A stretch of 64,000 nucleotides of DNA from JAEUJZ01 sp964460115. Lineage in GTDB: Bacteria > Myxococcota_A > Polyangia > Palsa-1104 > JAEUJZ01. Position numbers and translations under genes: made by a program. Positions 37,726-46,345 of this stretch are shown here, in pieces (the stretch's first letter is position 1; each line of letters begins with the position of its first letter). The stretch spans positions 19,415 to 83,414 of the forward strand of contig CAYWPR010000018.1 of the NCBI GenBank assembly GCA_964460115.1. The letters run 5' to 3'. The notes beneath the pieces were generated by a model. It did not search any database, had not been told where the DNA came from, and saw only the letters and a list, made by a program, of their open reading frames with translations.

Positions 37726-39783
37726 TTAGTGAACGATGCCAAAGATGATACGGGGGGGGCGATCGCGGCGCGGTTCGGCGGAGGACTCGACGGCCAGGAC
37801 TCGCTCGGGCGCGGTTCCGCTCGCGACCAAATAGTCGCGCACCGCGATGAGCTGCCGCTGGTCGATGGGCCCAGCGGCTTGAATGCGAATCTGGCGCAGC
37901 TCGGGATGGTGTATCAGCAAATCGCTGACTTCATCGAGCAGGCGCAGGCTCGCCAAGTTCAATTGCGGGCGCAGCGGATCGCCGATAAAGCCAAGCGGCT
38001 CGGCCAGAACGATTTCATCTATGCCAAGGCGAGCCCGCGGACTCGGCGGACGACGCAGCAGCCGCAGCCGCAGCCGACGTTCCTCGCCCGGCGGCAAAAC
38101 CATAAGTTGCTCGCGCGAAAGATAGCCCACCGCATCCACGCGCAGCCGCCAAGAGCCACCGGGCACGCGCGCGTGTAGCCCCCCCTGCTGCGGAGTCATT
38201 TCAATGACCTGGCTAGTCGTTCCACCGCTTGCCGCCCCACCTTCGCTGACCGCCGTCCCCAGCCCCCAGCTTTGTCCATAACGCGATAGCGCAGCTTGCG
38301 CCGCCAAAATGGGCCTAGTTTCCTCAAAAACTTCGACCCATAAAAGGGCGCGGCCGGCGCGAACCGTCGTTTCAAGATCCAAATTGGCGACCGCAGTTTC
38401 GCCGGGGCGTATCACCACGGCGACTCGAGCCGTCTGATGATCGCCGCGGCTGGCTTCCACAGTAAGCGGCCCGGTCGGCAGTGCGCCGCTTAGATAAGCG
38501 CCCGACTTGTCGGTCAGCAAAGCGTTTTGCGGCAAACCAATGAAACGAACCACCGCATCCGCCAAGGGCGTCTGGCTTTGCGCGTCGCGTACCGCCCCCC
38601 GCAATAGACCGGTCGATTCCTTGCTTGCCATGCTTTCCTCGGTCAGAGAGCCAAGGAAAGCCACATCGGCATCGCGCCAAGCGCCGCCTGGGCCCGCACT
38701 GCTCGGCCGACTAAAAAGGTCGAGCGCAAAGCTGAGCGCTCCGTAGCCCGCCACTTGCGGCAGCTTTGGCCCCATGGCGTAGCCCCACGATGAAAATGCC
38801 ACTTGCACACCGACATCAAGGACCACAGACCAGGGCAGCACCATTCTCGCCCCCAGGGTCAAAAGCTGCGCCACTCGAGCACTGACGTCGCGATCGGAAA
38901 TCGCGGGGAGCTGCATGGCCAGTTGGGCGCGCAGAACCGAGTCACCGTCACTTGTCACGGTTGAAAGCGTGTAACTAAGCTGCGGTCCTATCGTTACGCC
39001 ACTGCCGACGCGAAAACGCGTGTCGACGCCCAAACCGATCTCAAGGCGCGGCTGACCCAAATCATAGGCGGTGGTGTAGACAAGACGAGCGGCCAGGCAT
39101 TCGGTAGCGCCAGCGGACATGCACTCGAGCGCGGCGATCAAGCTGGCGCTGCGATCATGCAGGTAACCGACGCGGGCCGATAGGCGCAGAGGCAGCCGTG
39201 GCCAGATCGGCGCCAGATCGATACTGCCAAGTATATCGATGCCGGCATCAATGCTGGCGAAATTGGGGCCAAAATCAAACGGTCCGCTGTGCACCCGCAA
39301 AATCGGCTGCACCGCGACATGTCCAAGTTGGCCCCAGGCACTGTGAAACTTGAGTCCCAAGGCGGTTCGGCCCAAAGACAGCGTAGGCTGGGTGCTGACG
39401 CTGTCTTCGCTTTGTGGACGCTGATTGCGGTTGGCCCGCGAACCGATCTGTAGCCACGCCTCTACATAAGAGCTAAGCGTCGCACCAAGTTGCACCGCGC
39501 CGTTGATTTGAGAATTGCGATCATCGACCAGCAAAAAGTTGTGCTGCACAAAGCCGTGCCCGAGCGTTCCCATGCGCAACTGCCAGGCGCAGCCGGGATC
39601 GGCCAAGGGCAGGTCGAAAAGCCCCGTGCCTCCGGTTCGCGACATGCCAATCAGCCACGCGCAGGCGGAGCGCTTGGGCGCCTCCTCGGCCAAGGCCGTA
39701 GCGCTCCATAGCAGGCAAAAGGCGAAAGCAACGCGCAGGGCGTGCGGAAACCAGTTGCGGCTGTGCCTTCCTGCAGAAACCAC
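37726..39783 (-). CDS. Outer-membrane protein with Cna-B-like and OmpA-like C-terminal regions
   Basis: The 685-residue protein starts at a GTG and has a signal peptide cut near ATALA-EE (about residue 32). Residues 50-370 are rich in alternating hydrophobic strands, suggesting a beta-barrel. A carboxypeptidase-regulatory-like domain is visible at about 390-470 (AVRDAQSQTPLADAVVRFIG). The last ~90 residues (LNLASLRLLDEVSDLLIHHP) resemble an OmpA C-terminal domain, but the usual peptidoglycan-binding Asp/Arg pair is not clear. It is convergent with the PAS-STAS gene. Confidence 0.7.
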   Translation of the reverse strand: MVSAGRHSRNWFPHALRVAFAFCLLWSATALAEEAPKRSACAWLIGMSRTGGTGLFDLPLADPGCAWQLRMGTLGHGFVQHNFLLVDDRNSQINGAVQLGATLSSYVEAWLQIGSRANRNQRPQSEDSVSTQPTLSLGRTALGLKFHSAWGQLGHVAVQPILRVHSGPFDFGPNFASIDAGIDILGSIDLAPIWPRLPLRLSARVGYLHDRSASLIAALECMSAGATECLAARLVYTTAYDLGQPRLEIGLGVDTRFRVGSGVTIGPQLSYTLSTVTSDGDSVLRAQLAMQLPAISDRDVSARVAQLLTLGARMVLPWSVVLDVGVQVAFSSWGYAMGPKLPQVAGYGALSFALDLFSRPSSAGPGGAWRDADVAFLGSLTEESMASKESTGLLRGAVRDAQSQTPLADAVVRFIGLPQNALLTDKSGAYLSGALPTGPLTVEASRGDHQTARVAVVIRPGETAVANLDLETTVRAGRALLWVEVFEETRPILAAQAALSRYGQSWGLGTAVSEGGAASGGTTSQVIEMTPQQGGLHARVPGGSWRLRVDAVGYLSREQLMVLPPGEERRLRLRLLRRPPSPRARLGIDEIVLAEPLGFIGDPLRPQLNLASLRLLDEVSDLLIHHPELRQIRIQAAGPIDQRQLIAVRDYLVASGTAPERVLAVESSAEPRRDRPPRIIFGIVH

Positions 39784-39903
39784 CGTGGCTTTTAAATACC
39801 ACGGTCAAAAGGTCGATTTGTAAGGGATTCGCCAGTGCAGGAGGCAGCTAGCATCCCTTGGCCGCCCCTGGCTTTTTCGCGCAGAGCTTCTTTTTAGAGA
39901 AAT

Positions 39904-40968
39904 CTACTTGCTGGTATCAAAAGTGCTGACGATCATGCCGCGGTTTGACTCGTAAGGATTGCACTTGGGCAGCTTCAGTAGATTCGAGGGTTGATTGGGA
40001 TCCGGGCAGCCCCCAGCCCACAGTTCGGGATGACGAGGTTTGCTTAAACACATCGCCCCGGCCGCGGTCCAGCGCGCCTCCGTCTGCCAAAGTTCCTCGC
40101 GCAGCGTAATCGGCGGATCCAAATAATCGTAGATATCTAACAGAGTTCCAGTCACAGTATACGACACTCCATTTCCGCAGTAATCCGCACGCAGCATGCG
40201 CGTACAGGCTTGGTGATAATCTCTCAGCGATACCTGTGAGCAATTCCAAAGAGGGATAAGACCCGTACAATCAAACGCAGTAGCCCAAGGCCTATAGCCG
40301 ATATGCGTACATTTTTCCAGTGCGCCACCTTTACAAGCGAGCGTCAAAGATTGGTCGTCATCAATTCTGTTTCCAGTGGCCTGATCCCAATACATACCTA
40401 GCAATGGAATCAAATCTGTAGGTTGTCCATTATCATCAGTGCACATACTCGTCCAATTTTTGTCTTTGCTATTCCACGTGGAGATTTGATAACGCCATAT
40501 ATCTTTGTAACCTTCTGCTGCGGCAGATTTATCTAAAGATACATTTTCGATGCGAAATTTGTAGTCGATGGCCTGTGGATCCGCGAAGTTTACTTCGAGC
40601 ATAGCTCCTTCAAACTGAGATCCTGAAATCGACTTACCTCTCCATGTTCCCTTCAACAAGCTGCCGTCTATAGTAATGTTTTCAATCTTCGTTCCGTTTA
40701 GGCTAAATCCGTTGAAAACCTTATTATCGAAGATTTTATCGCTGAAGATTTTATCATTGAGGGTTCGATCATTGAGTATTTTATCATTAAGAGTTCGATC
40801 ATTAAGGGTTCGATCATTAAGGACTCGATCATTAAGGATTCGATCATTTCCTAATGATAATTGAGCTCTATATGGAGCCAATTGTTCCGTGTTGTTGTTT
40901 GAGGTTGTACAACTATTACTCAATACACCTGTAAGAATCAAAGTGCAAATGCGCTTGATTGTCCACAT
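39904..40968 (-). CDS. ADYC-type lipoprotein with NDR-L pentapeptide repeats
   Basis: The ATG at 40968 is fixed by AGGAGG at 40974-40979. The 354-residue product has a lipoprotein signal ending in TGVLSNSC. Residues ~35-85 are about ten five-residue repeats of the form LNDRT/LNDKI. A pentapeptide-like stretch follows (FNGFSLNGTKIENITIDGS). The C-terminal two thirds hold many cysteines and the hallmark MLRADYCGNG of the ADYC domain, best known from myxobacterial lipoproteins of unknown role. The gene, mainly its 5' half, is markedly AT-rich compared with its neighbours. Confidence 0.85.
   Translation of the reverse strand: MWTIKRICTLILTGVLSNSCTTSNNNTEQLAPYRAQLSLGNDRILNDRVLNDRTLNDRTLNDKILNDRTLNDKIFSDKIFDNKVFNGFSLNGTKIENITIDGSLLKGTWRGKSISGSQFEGAMLEVNFADPQAIDYKFRIENVSLDKSAAAEGYKDIWRYQISTWNSKDKNWTSMCTDDNGQPTDLIPLLGMYWDQATGNRIDDDQSLTLACKGGALEKCTHIGYRPWATAFDCTGLIPLWNCSQVSLRDYHQACTRMLRADYCGNGVSYTVTGTLLDIYDYLDPPITLREELWQTEARWTAAGAMCLSKPRHPELWAGGCPDPNQPSNLLKLPKCNPYESNRGMIVSTFDTSK
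40726..40845 (-). repeat. Eight 15-bp tandem repeats inside the ADYC lipoprotein gene
   Basis: Eight consecutive 15-base units read on the plus strand as variants of ATTAAGGGTTCGATC. Each encodes one LNDRx pentapeptide on the minus strand. The four units at 40786-40845 are nearly identical, the outer ones more diverged. Copy number changes would stay in frame. Confidence 0.9.
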
Positions 40969-41108
40969 TGCTGCCTCCTGTAGGGACACACTGCAGAAGA
41001 GCGATTGATCAGCCCCCCAATGCAAAAAAACCTTCTGACTCCCGGGCTGTTTTTCGATATTAGTATCTTTAATAAATTTTCTCTACAAAAAAACAAAAAA
41101 TCAGCATT

Positions 41109-41123
41109 TCCTCAATTTGAGGA
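41109..41123. other. Perfect short palindrome in an AT-rich intergenic stretch
   Basis: TCCTCAATTTGAGGA is a 6-3-6 inverted repeat in the 193-base AT-rich gap between the kinase gene stop and the ADYC gene start. It could terminate the kinase transcript (minus strand) or be an operator for the ADYC gene. Only weak A/T flanks support either reading. Confidence 0.35.
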
Positions 41124-41161
41124 TTAATAAATATCCGTAATCTTTAATGTTTTTTGATTAG

Positions 41162-44100
41162 CTAACGTGGAAGAGATGCACAAATGCGCACACCAATACC
41201 AGGATCGCGTAAGGTCGGAGCCACGACAGAGCGGTTCGTGCTAAGGGCCACCACCGTCCCGTAGAAGTAGCCGCCGCCGCGGGTGACTGATTCGGAAGCA
41301 TTTAGCGAGGAGTGTACCCATTCAAAGACATTGCCCGCCATGTCATAAAGGCCAAAAGGACTTAACGACGCGGGATAAGACCCTACTGCATCCGGGCCAA
41401 CTCGCGCCGGATCTTTCGCATACGTAATATCCAGGTTGGCGTCTGCAGCGGTTGTCTCATTGCCATGCGGAAAATCTCGCGCATCCGCGCCGCGAGCCGC
41501 GCGTTCCCATTCGCTTTCTGTGCACAGGCGGGCCCCGGGAACACGGCCGCTGCGATTTAGCCAGGCCGCATAGGCCGTCGCATCTGCGAAATCAATGCCG
41601 CCCACCGGAATACGCCGCCAGTCTTGCGCGGCGTGAACTTTTCTTCCTTGATAGACAAGCGGCTGATTGTCACGTGCCGTATAAGTGACCTCGCCGGGCC
41701 GAAAAGTAAGCTGCCAATGGCTGTCCGGCAATTCTTTCAGGTCGACTAGACCGCTCAGCATCGCCTTGTCTTTGCTGATCCGGTGTTTTTCCCGTTCTTC
41801 GGGAGGCAGTGCTTTCAAGAATTCAAGCCAGTCACCGTAAGTCACTTCATAACGGGCAATTAGGTATCCTGTGGTTTGCATTTCATGCAGCGGAACCGTA
41901 GAAAGCAGCCCGCGCCTGACGCTGTCCGCGGCTGCCGTACCAAACAAATAGCGACCCGCTGGAATAAATGCATAGCCCGCCGGTATGCGCTTTTCTTCCG
42001 GCATGGGAATCTCTAGGCGCAGAGTCTCTCCACGCTTTGTAACGATTGGGTACTTAATCTCAACGTGCCCTTTTTTGCGCAGCGTGAACAAATAAGAAGA
42101 AGCAGGCGCCAAGTCTAAAGGCGGCAGCGGCGTGGTGCCAAGCGACCTTTCCTCGATAAGCTCCATCTGCTTGCGCTTGTTTTCTACATACTGGGCCACA
42201 GTCACGGTGGCGCCCGGCGGATCTGTGACAAGCTCGACTCGCGCCGGCGCATTCCATTTTTGCAAACGCTGCCCGCCTAAGTCGTAAAGCTTCATTCGCG
42301 CCAAAAGGTCGCGCAGACGGGACGGAGCCAGGTCCCGCTCTGCCACCTGCGCTCGTTCCAAAAGAACGTCCGCCAGCCGATCTTTGACGTCTACGCGGCT
42401 GGCATCCAGGGTCAGCGCCGCCTCCAGAACCTGGCTGGACCGCGCATAAAGCTCGTCTACGTCATTGCTCTGCTCTAAAACTTTGGCCCAGGTGACATCG
42501 CCTTCATCGCGTTTTTGATGATCGAAAGCAAAAAAGGCTTCCTTGCGCAGGTTTTCGACTTCGGCATTTAGCCGCTGCGCTTTGTTCATAAGGGCCACGC
42601 CTTCGCTGACGTGGCTATTGACGCGCTGGCGCAGATCGCGTCGCTGCTTTAGCTCGTAGCCGGCGTACAAGAGCAGCGCGAGTAGCGGAAACAGCACGAT
42701 AAGCCCCCGTTTGAGCTGGCGCTTGCGCAAAAGCGCTCGCTTAGAGGCCTCTAAAAACGATGCTTCGCGCGCGCCTATATCTGCCGCTTCCAAAAGCGCG
42801 GTCTCGGCAAGCTGCTGATTGCCCCACAAAACGTCGCGGCTTTTGTTCAGACGGAGCCAGTTGCTAGTGGCTTGTTCCAGCCGATGACGAACCTCGCGCC
42901 CTTCTTTGTTTTCATCCAGCCAGCGCCGCAGCGCCGCCCAGCCTTTGAGCAAGGCTTCATGAGCAACTTCGTAAGAGACGCCATCTCCGGTATCGCGCGC
43001 AACCAAGAGGCGCGCCTTGATCAGCGTCTCTAGCGCCTGCTTGCCCGCTTCGCTGCGGGAAATTTCCTGATCGCTGCGCCGCGCCCGCGTTCCGTCCAGG
43101 GTTACAAGGGACATCAAGATGCGCCGCGCTTCTTTGCGCTGCTCATCGGGCAGCCCCAGCATCACCTGATCGGCGTGGCGAGCCAGAGCTCCGGAGACTC
43201 CGCCTATATTGTCCAGCGCCGCCTGCGTAATCGCTTCGCCCTTGCGCGCTTCCCACAGTTCAGTCAGCGCAAATTGCAGAAGCGGCAGGCCGCCATCGGT
43301 GTGCGCCGTCTCATTGGCCAGACCCTCGACCATTTCATCGGATTCAAAATGAACGCCCTTGGTTTGCGCTGGACCAACGATTGCTTCGTGTATCTTATCG
43401 GGAGTCAGCGGTCGCAACAGGTAAAGTCCGCGCGACAGTTCGTCCCCTAAACCCGGCAAAGCCGCGACCCGCGCCAAAAAATCGCTGCGCACGGTCATCA
43501 GCATGCGCACGCCGTGAATGCGTGCGCACAGATAGCCCAAAGCCGCCGCAACCACCAGCGCTTCCTCTGAGTCGCCGATGGTCACGATTTCTTCAAGCTG
43601 ATCAATAAACAGAATCACGCCGCGTTCGCTGGCGAAGTTTTTGTGCAGGGCGCGTCCAAGCGCAGTTGGATCGCTGCGCAAGCGCGCGCTCAGTTCGGCA
43701 TCGGTGGTCTCCAGCAAATCGCTGAACTGCGCCACGAGCGCCGCCAGCGGCCGTTTGCCCGGCAGCATCGACCTAACCACCCAGTTGCGCCCTCCGCCAA
43801 GCGCCCCTTCATGGACATGGGGCAAAACGCCGGCGCGGCATAGTGACGACTTGCCAATGCCGGAATCCGCAACGACCAGCACAAAGGGATCGGTGCGCAG
43901 TCGTTCTAAGATGGTGCCGATCTCGCTTTTGCGGCCGAAAAATAAAGAGCGATGCTCGGCTTCGAAGGCCAAAAGTCCCCGGTAGGGGTTGCCTTCGGGC
44001 AGAACATCGACGCGCTGATTGGGCCGCAACTGCTCCAGGGCCTCGCGCAGCTCGTCCCCGGACGCATAGCGCGAGGCCGGATCGCGGCTTAAACACCGAT

Positions 44101-45274
44101 CAATAATGGCCGCCAGCCGCGGATCGACGTTTGGAACCAGGCTGTATAGCTTTGGCGCATCGCGCTGGTTGACGACCTGAGGCAGCTCGTGCAGAGACAC
44201 GTTTTGAAACGGCGGCGTTCCGGTGCACAGCTCAAATAGCAACGCCCCGGTCGAGTAAATATCCGCCCGTCGCGTTCCTGGCTCGCCGCGCCAGGTCTCC
44301 GGGGCCATATAAAGGGGCGTTCCGGCGATGCGATTGGCAGCGCTGGCCCGCGGCAGTTCCCATTCCATGCCGGAAAAACTGCCTCGGCCGCCTTTGCTGC
44401 TGAGCGAGCGCTGCGGCGACATGTTGGCGCGCGGAAGCTGGGTCGTGACCGAGCCGCTGACCGCCGAGCTCATCACCGCCGGCACGGCGTCCGAAGAAAG
44501 GCTGGCAAAACTTCCCGATTGGCCCAAAAGCGGCGTGATGCGCGGCGCCACATTGGTCACCGAAACGCGCCTTTCATTCTCAGCGGCCAGCGCGCTTTCA
44601 TCAGCCGCCACTCCGCGCACCAGGGTTTGCAGCGGCGTGCTGGTCATGAGCTGCGCGGCATGCTCGCCGGAAAGCTCCATGGTCATGGCCAAGGCTTCGG
44701 GCATCTTGGCGGCGCTGGTTTTGATCGTTTCTTCACTGGATTCTGAAAGGCCGGCCGACAATCCCAGATCCAAAAGCTTGGCCAGACCAAAATCCAGCAG
44801 CTTGACCTCGCGATCATGCTGCACGATCACGTTTCCGGGTTTGATATCTAGATGAAGGACCCCGCGCCGATGGGCGGCCGCCAGACCGCGGGCCACCCCT
44901 AGACCAATCTCGAGCACTTGCTGCCAGGACACCGGCTTTTTCAAATCATCGAGATTTTGACCGCGTACAAATTCCGAGATGATCATCGGATGACCATCAA
45001 TTTCGCTGACGCGGTAAATGGTTACGACGTTGGGATGCTGTAGCCGGGCCGCCGCGCGTGCCTCATTGAGGATCTGTTCGCGAATGAGCGCGCCCGTATC
45101 TTCACTGCTGACCGAGCGAATGAACTTAATCGCCACCGGCCGATCGAGCAGCGTGTCGTGGCCGAGAAAAACCTCACCCATCCCACCATGGCTGAGCGGA
45201 CAGAGGAGGCGATACTCCTCAAAAGACTGCGGTGGGCTCCAAACGGAGACGCTCCTGGGAGTTCGAGTAGCCAT
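41162..45274 (-). CDS. Ser/Thr protein kinase fused to nSTAND ATPase, PEGA and FGE-sulfatase domains
   Basis: The ATG at 45274 gives 1370 residues. Kinase marks are LSHGGMGEV, VAIKF (K50), HLDIKPGN (D143), DFG (161-163) and GTPLYMAPE (318-326). About 155 Ser/Ala-rich residues are inserted between DFG and APE. From 429, NPYRGLLAFEAEHRSLFFGR opens an nSTAND ATPase with Walker A ADSGIGKSS and Walker B ILFIDQLEEI. A transmembrane helix lies near 850-870. A PEGA-like domain follows (about 1010-1070), then an FGE-sulfatase/SUMF1-like domain (about 1095-1370: YAFIPAGRYLFG). HRD is changed to HLD but the catalytic Asp is kept. The kinase and ATPase are cytoplasmic and the rest periplasmic. A signalling role is likely, but the signal is unknown. 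Confidence 0.92.
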   Translation of the reverse strand: MATRTPRSVSVWSPPQSFEEYRLLCPLSHGGMGEVFLGHDTLLDRPVAIKFIRSVSSEDTGALIREQILNEARAAARLQHPNVVTIYRVSEIDGHPMIISEFVRGQNLDDLKKPVSWQQVLEIGLGVARGLAAAHRRGVLHLDIKPGNVIVQHDREVKLLDFGLAKLLDLGLSAGLSESSEETIKTSAAKMPEALAMTMELSGEHAAQLMTSTPLQTLVRGVAADESALAAENERRVSVTNVAPRITPLLGQSGSFASLSSDAVPAVMSSAVSGSVTTQLPRANMSPQRSLSSKGGRGSFSGMEWELPRASAANRIAGTPLYMAPETWRGEPGTRRADIYSTGALLFELCTGTPPFQNVSLHELPQVVNQRDAPKLYSLVPNVDPRLAAIIDRCLSRDPASRYASGDELREALEQLRPNQRVDVLPEGNPYRGLLAFEAEHRSLFFGRKSEIGTILERLRTDPFVLVVADSGIGKSSLCRAGVLPHVHEGALGGGRNWVVRSMLPGKRPLAALVAQFSDLLETTDAELSARLRSDPTALGRALHKNFASERGVILFIDQLEEIVTIGDSEEALVVAAALGYLCARIHGVRMLMTVRSDFLARVAALPGLGDELSRGLYLLRPLTPDKIHEAIVGPAQTKGVHFESDEMVEGLANETAHTDGGLPLLQFALTELWEARKGEAITQAALDNIGGVSGALARHADQVMLGLPDEQRKEARRILMSLVTLDGTRARRSDQEISRSEAGKQALETLIKARLLVARDTGDGVSYEVAHEALLKGWAALRRWLDENKEGREVRHRLEQATSNWLRLNKSRDVLWGNQQLAETALLEAADIGAREASFLEASKRALLRKRQLKRGLIVLFPLLALLLYAGYELKQRRDLRQRVNSHVSEGVALMNKAQRLNAEVENLRKEAFFAFDHQKRDEGDVTWAKVLEQSNDVDELYARSSQVLEAALTLDASRVDVKDRLADVLLERAQVAERDLAPSRLRDLLARMKLYDLGGQRLQKWNAPARVELVTDPPGATVTVAQYVENKRKQMELIEERSLGTTPLPPLDLAPASSYLFTLRKKGHVEIKYPIVTKRGETLRLEIPMPEEKRIPAGYAFIPAGRYLFGTAAADSVRRGLLSTVPLHEMQTTGYLIARYEVTYGDWLEFLKALPPEEREKHRISKDKAMLSGLVDLKELPDSHWQLTFRPGEVTYTARDNQPLVYQGRKVHAAQDWRRIPVGGIDFADATAYAAWLNRSGRVPGARLCTESEWERAARGADARDFPHGNETTAADANLDITYAKDPARVGPDAVGSYPASLSPFGLYDMAGNVFEWVHSSLNASESVTRGGGYFYGTVVALSTNRSVVAPTLRDPGIGVRICASLPR

Positions 45275-45376
45275 AGACTGCAAGAGACCGACTTCTATCT
45301 ACAGAAATAAATAGAATGTTGGGCCTTACAATAAAGTCTCATGGCATGAAGCATCGGTCAATACGAGTGCATGTCC

Positions 45377-46261
45377 TCATGCTCGAGATTTCTGAGGCGG
45401 CGCCACGCGTATATCCGCCGCTACGCCGTAATGATCGGATGCGAAAATTTTCTCGTCTTGCGGATGCGGAGTGTCAAGACAACGCCACGCGCGCAGGGGC
45501 TGGCCGCGCCGCAGCCTGTCGGGCGGTCCAGTAAAGATGTAGTCGATGCGGCGATCGGGTTCGCACTGCGTGGCTGCAAACGTGTTGCTGGAGGCAAAGG
45601 TCGCACCATCGCGCTCATCACCGCCGCAATAGGCAAAGCAGTCGTTGAAGTAGGCGCCACGGAGCAAGTTGGGGCTGCCATATCGCGGCAGCGCATGGCG
45701 ACCGCGTAAAAAGCGAATCTCATCGCTGTCAGGCTCGGCATTGAAATCGCCGGCCAGCACCGCGGGCAGTAGATCGGTGCCGGCCCGCTTTTGTGCGCGG
45801 CCTAGCCATTCATCTATGCGTTCGACGATAAAACTCACCTGCTGGCAACGCGCAAAAGACAGCTCGAACTGCCAATCAAGGTGGGTCACAAAGACTGGCA
45901 ACTGGCCCGAAGGCAGCTCGCACAGCACATAAAGCAAACCGCGGCTTTCGTGCTGCATGGGGTTTGGCAGCAAAATCTGCTCTTGCTCGCACAGCGGCCA
46001 GCGCGAAAGCACGGCGTTGCCCAGGGTAAAGCCGCTGCTTTCATCAATGGTAAATGCCGGCGCGTAGGCCCTGTATGGATACAGGCCGTCGCCAACTTCA
46101 TCAAGCTGCGACAGGTTGCCTTGCTCCATACGCAGCACTTCTTGCAGCACCACCACATCCGCGGACAAAGCCTGCAGCCCGGCGCGCAAAACTTCCAGCC
46201 GCTCGGCATAGGGCCCAAAACGATTCCAGATGTTGATGGTCAAAACCCGAACCTGTTCCAT
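45377..46261 (-). CDS. Endonuclease/exonuclease/phosphatase-fold protein
   Basis: The ATG at 46261 (preceded by AGAGGACAGG) gives 294 residues; the longer upstream frame overlaps the next gene on the other strand. LTINIWNRFG, VVLQEVLRMEQ, THLDWQ, LAGDFNAEPDS, RRIDYIFTGPPD and SDHYGVAADI are in the right order for the EEP superfamily (metal-dependent phosphodiesterases). No signal peptide is present. It could be a nuclease, a sphingomyelinase-type enzyme or an inositol phosphatase, and the sequence does not decide. Confidence 0.9.
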   Translation of the reverse strand: MEQVRVLTINIWNRFGPYAERLEVLRAGLQALSADVVVLQEVLRMEQGNLSQLDEVGDGLYPYRAYAPAFTIDESSGFTLGNAVLSRWPLCEQEQILLPNPMQHESRGLLYVLCELPSGQLPVFVTHLDWQFELSFARCQQVSFIVERIDEWLGRAQKRAGTDLLPAVLAGDFNAEPDSDEIRFLRGRHALPRYGSPNLLRGAYFNDCFAYCGGDERDGATFASSNTFAATQCEPDRRIDYIFTGPPDRLRRGQPLRAWRCLDTPHPQDEKIFASDHYGVAADIRVAPPQKSRA

Positions 46262-46345
46262 GGTCCTGTCCTCTTTCATATATAAAAGCATTTTCGAATT
46301 CGAACGTGCAGGTGCGCCGCGAAAGCGTGGCGTTACAATGCTGCG

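Noticed and set aside
40726..40845. Tandem repeat array considered as CRISPR
   Set aside because: Units are 15 bases with no spacers and encode pentapeptides within a coding gene.
45316..45709. Plus-strand short frames near the exonuclease gene
   Set aside because: They overlap the EEP-fold gene on the other strand and show no start signals or family features.
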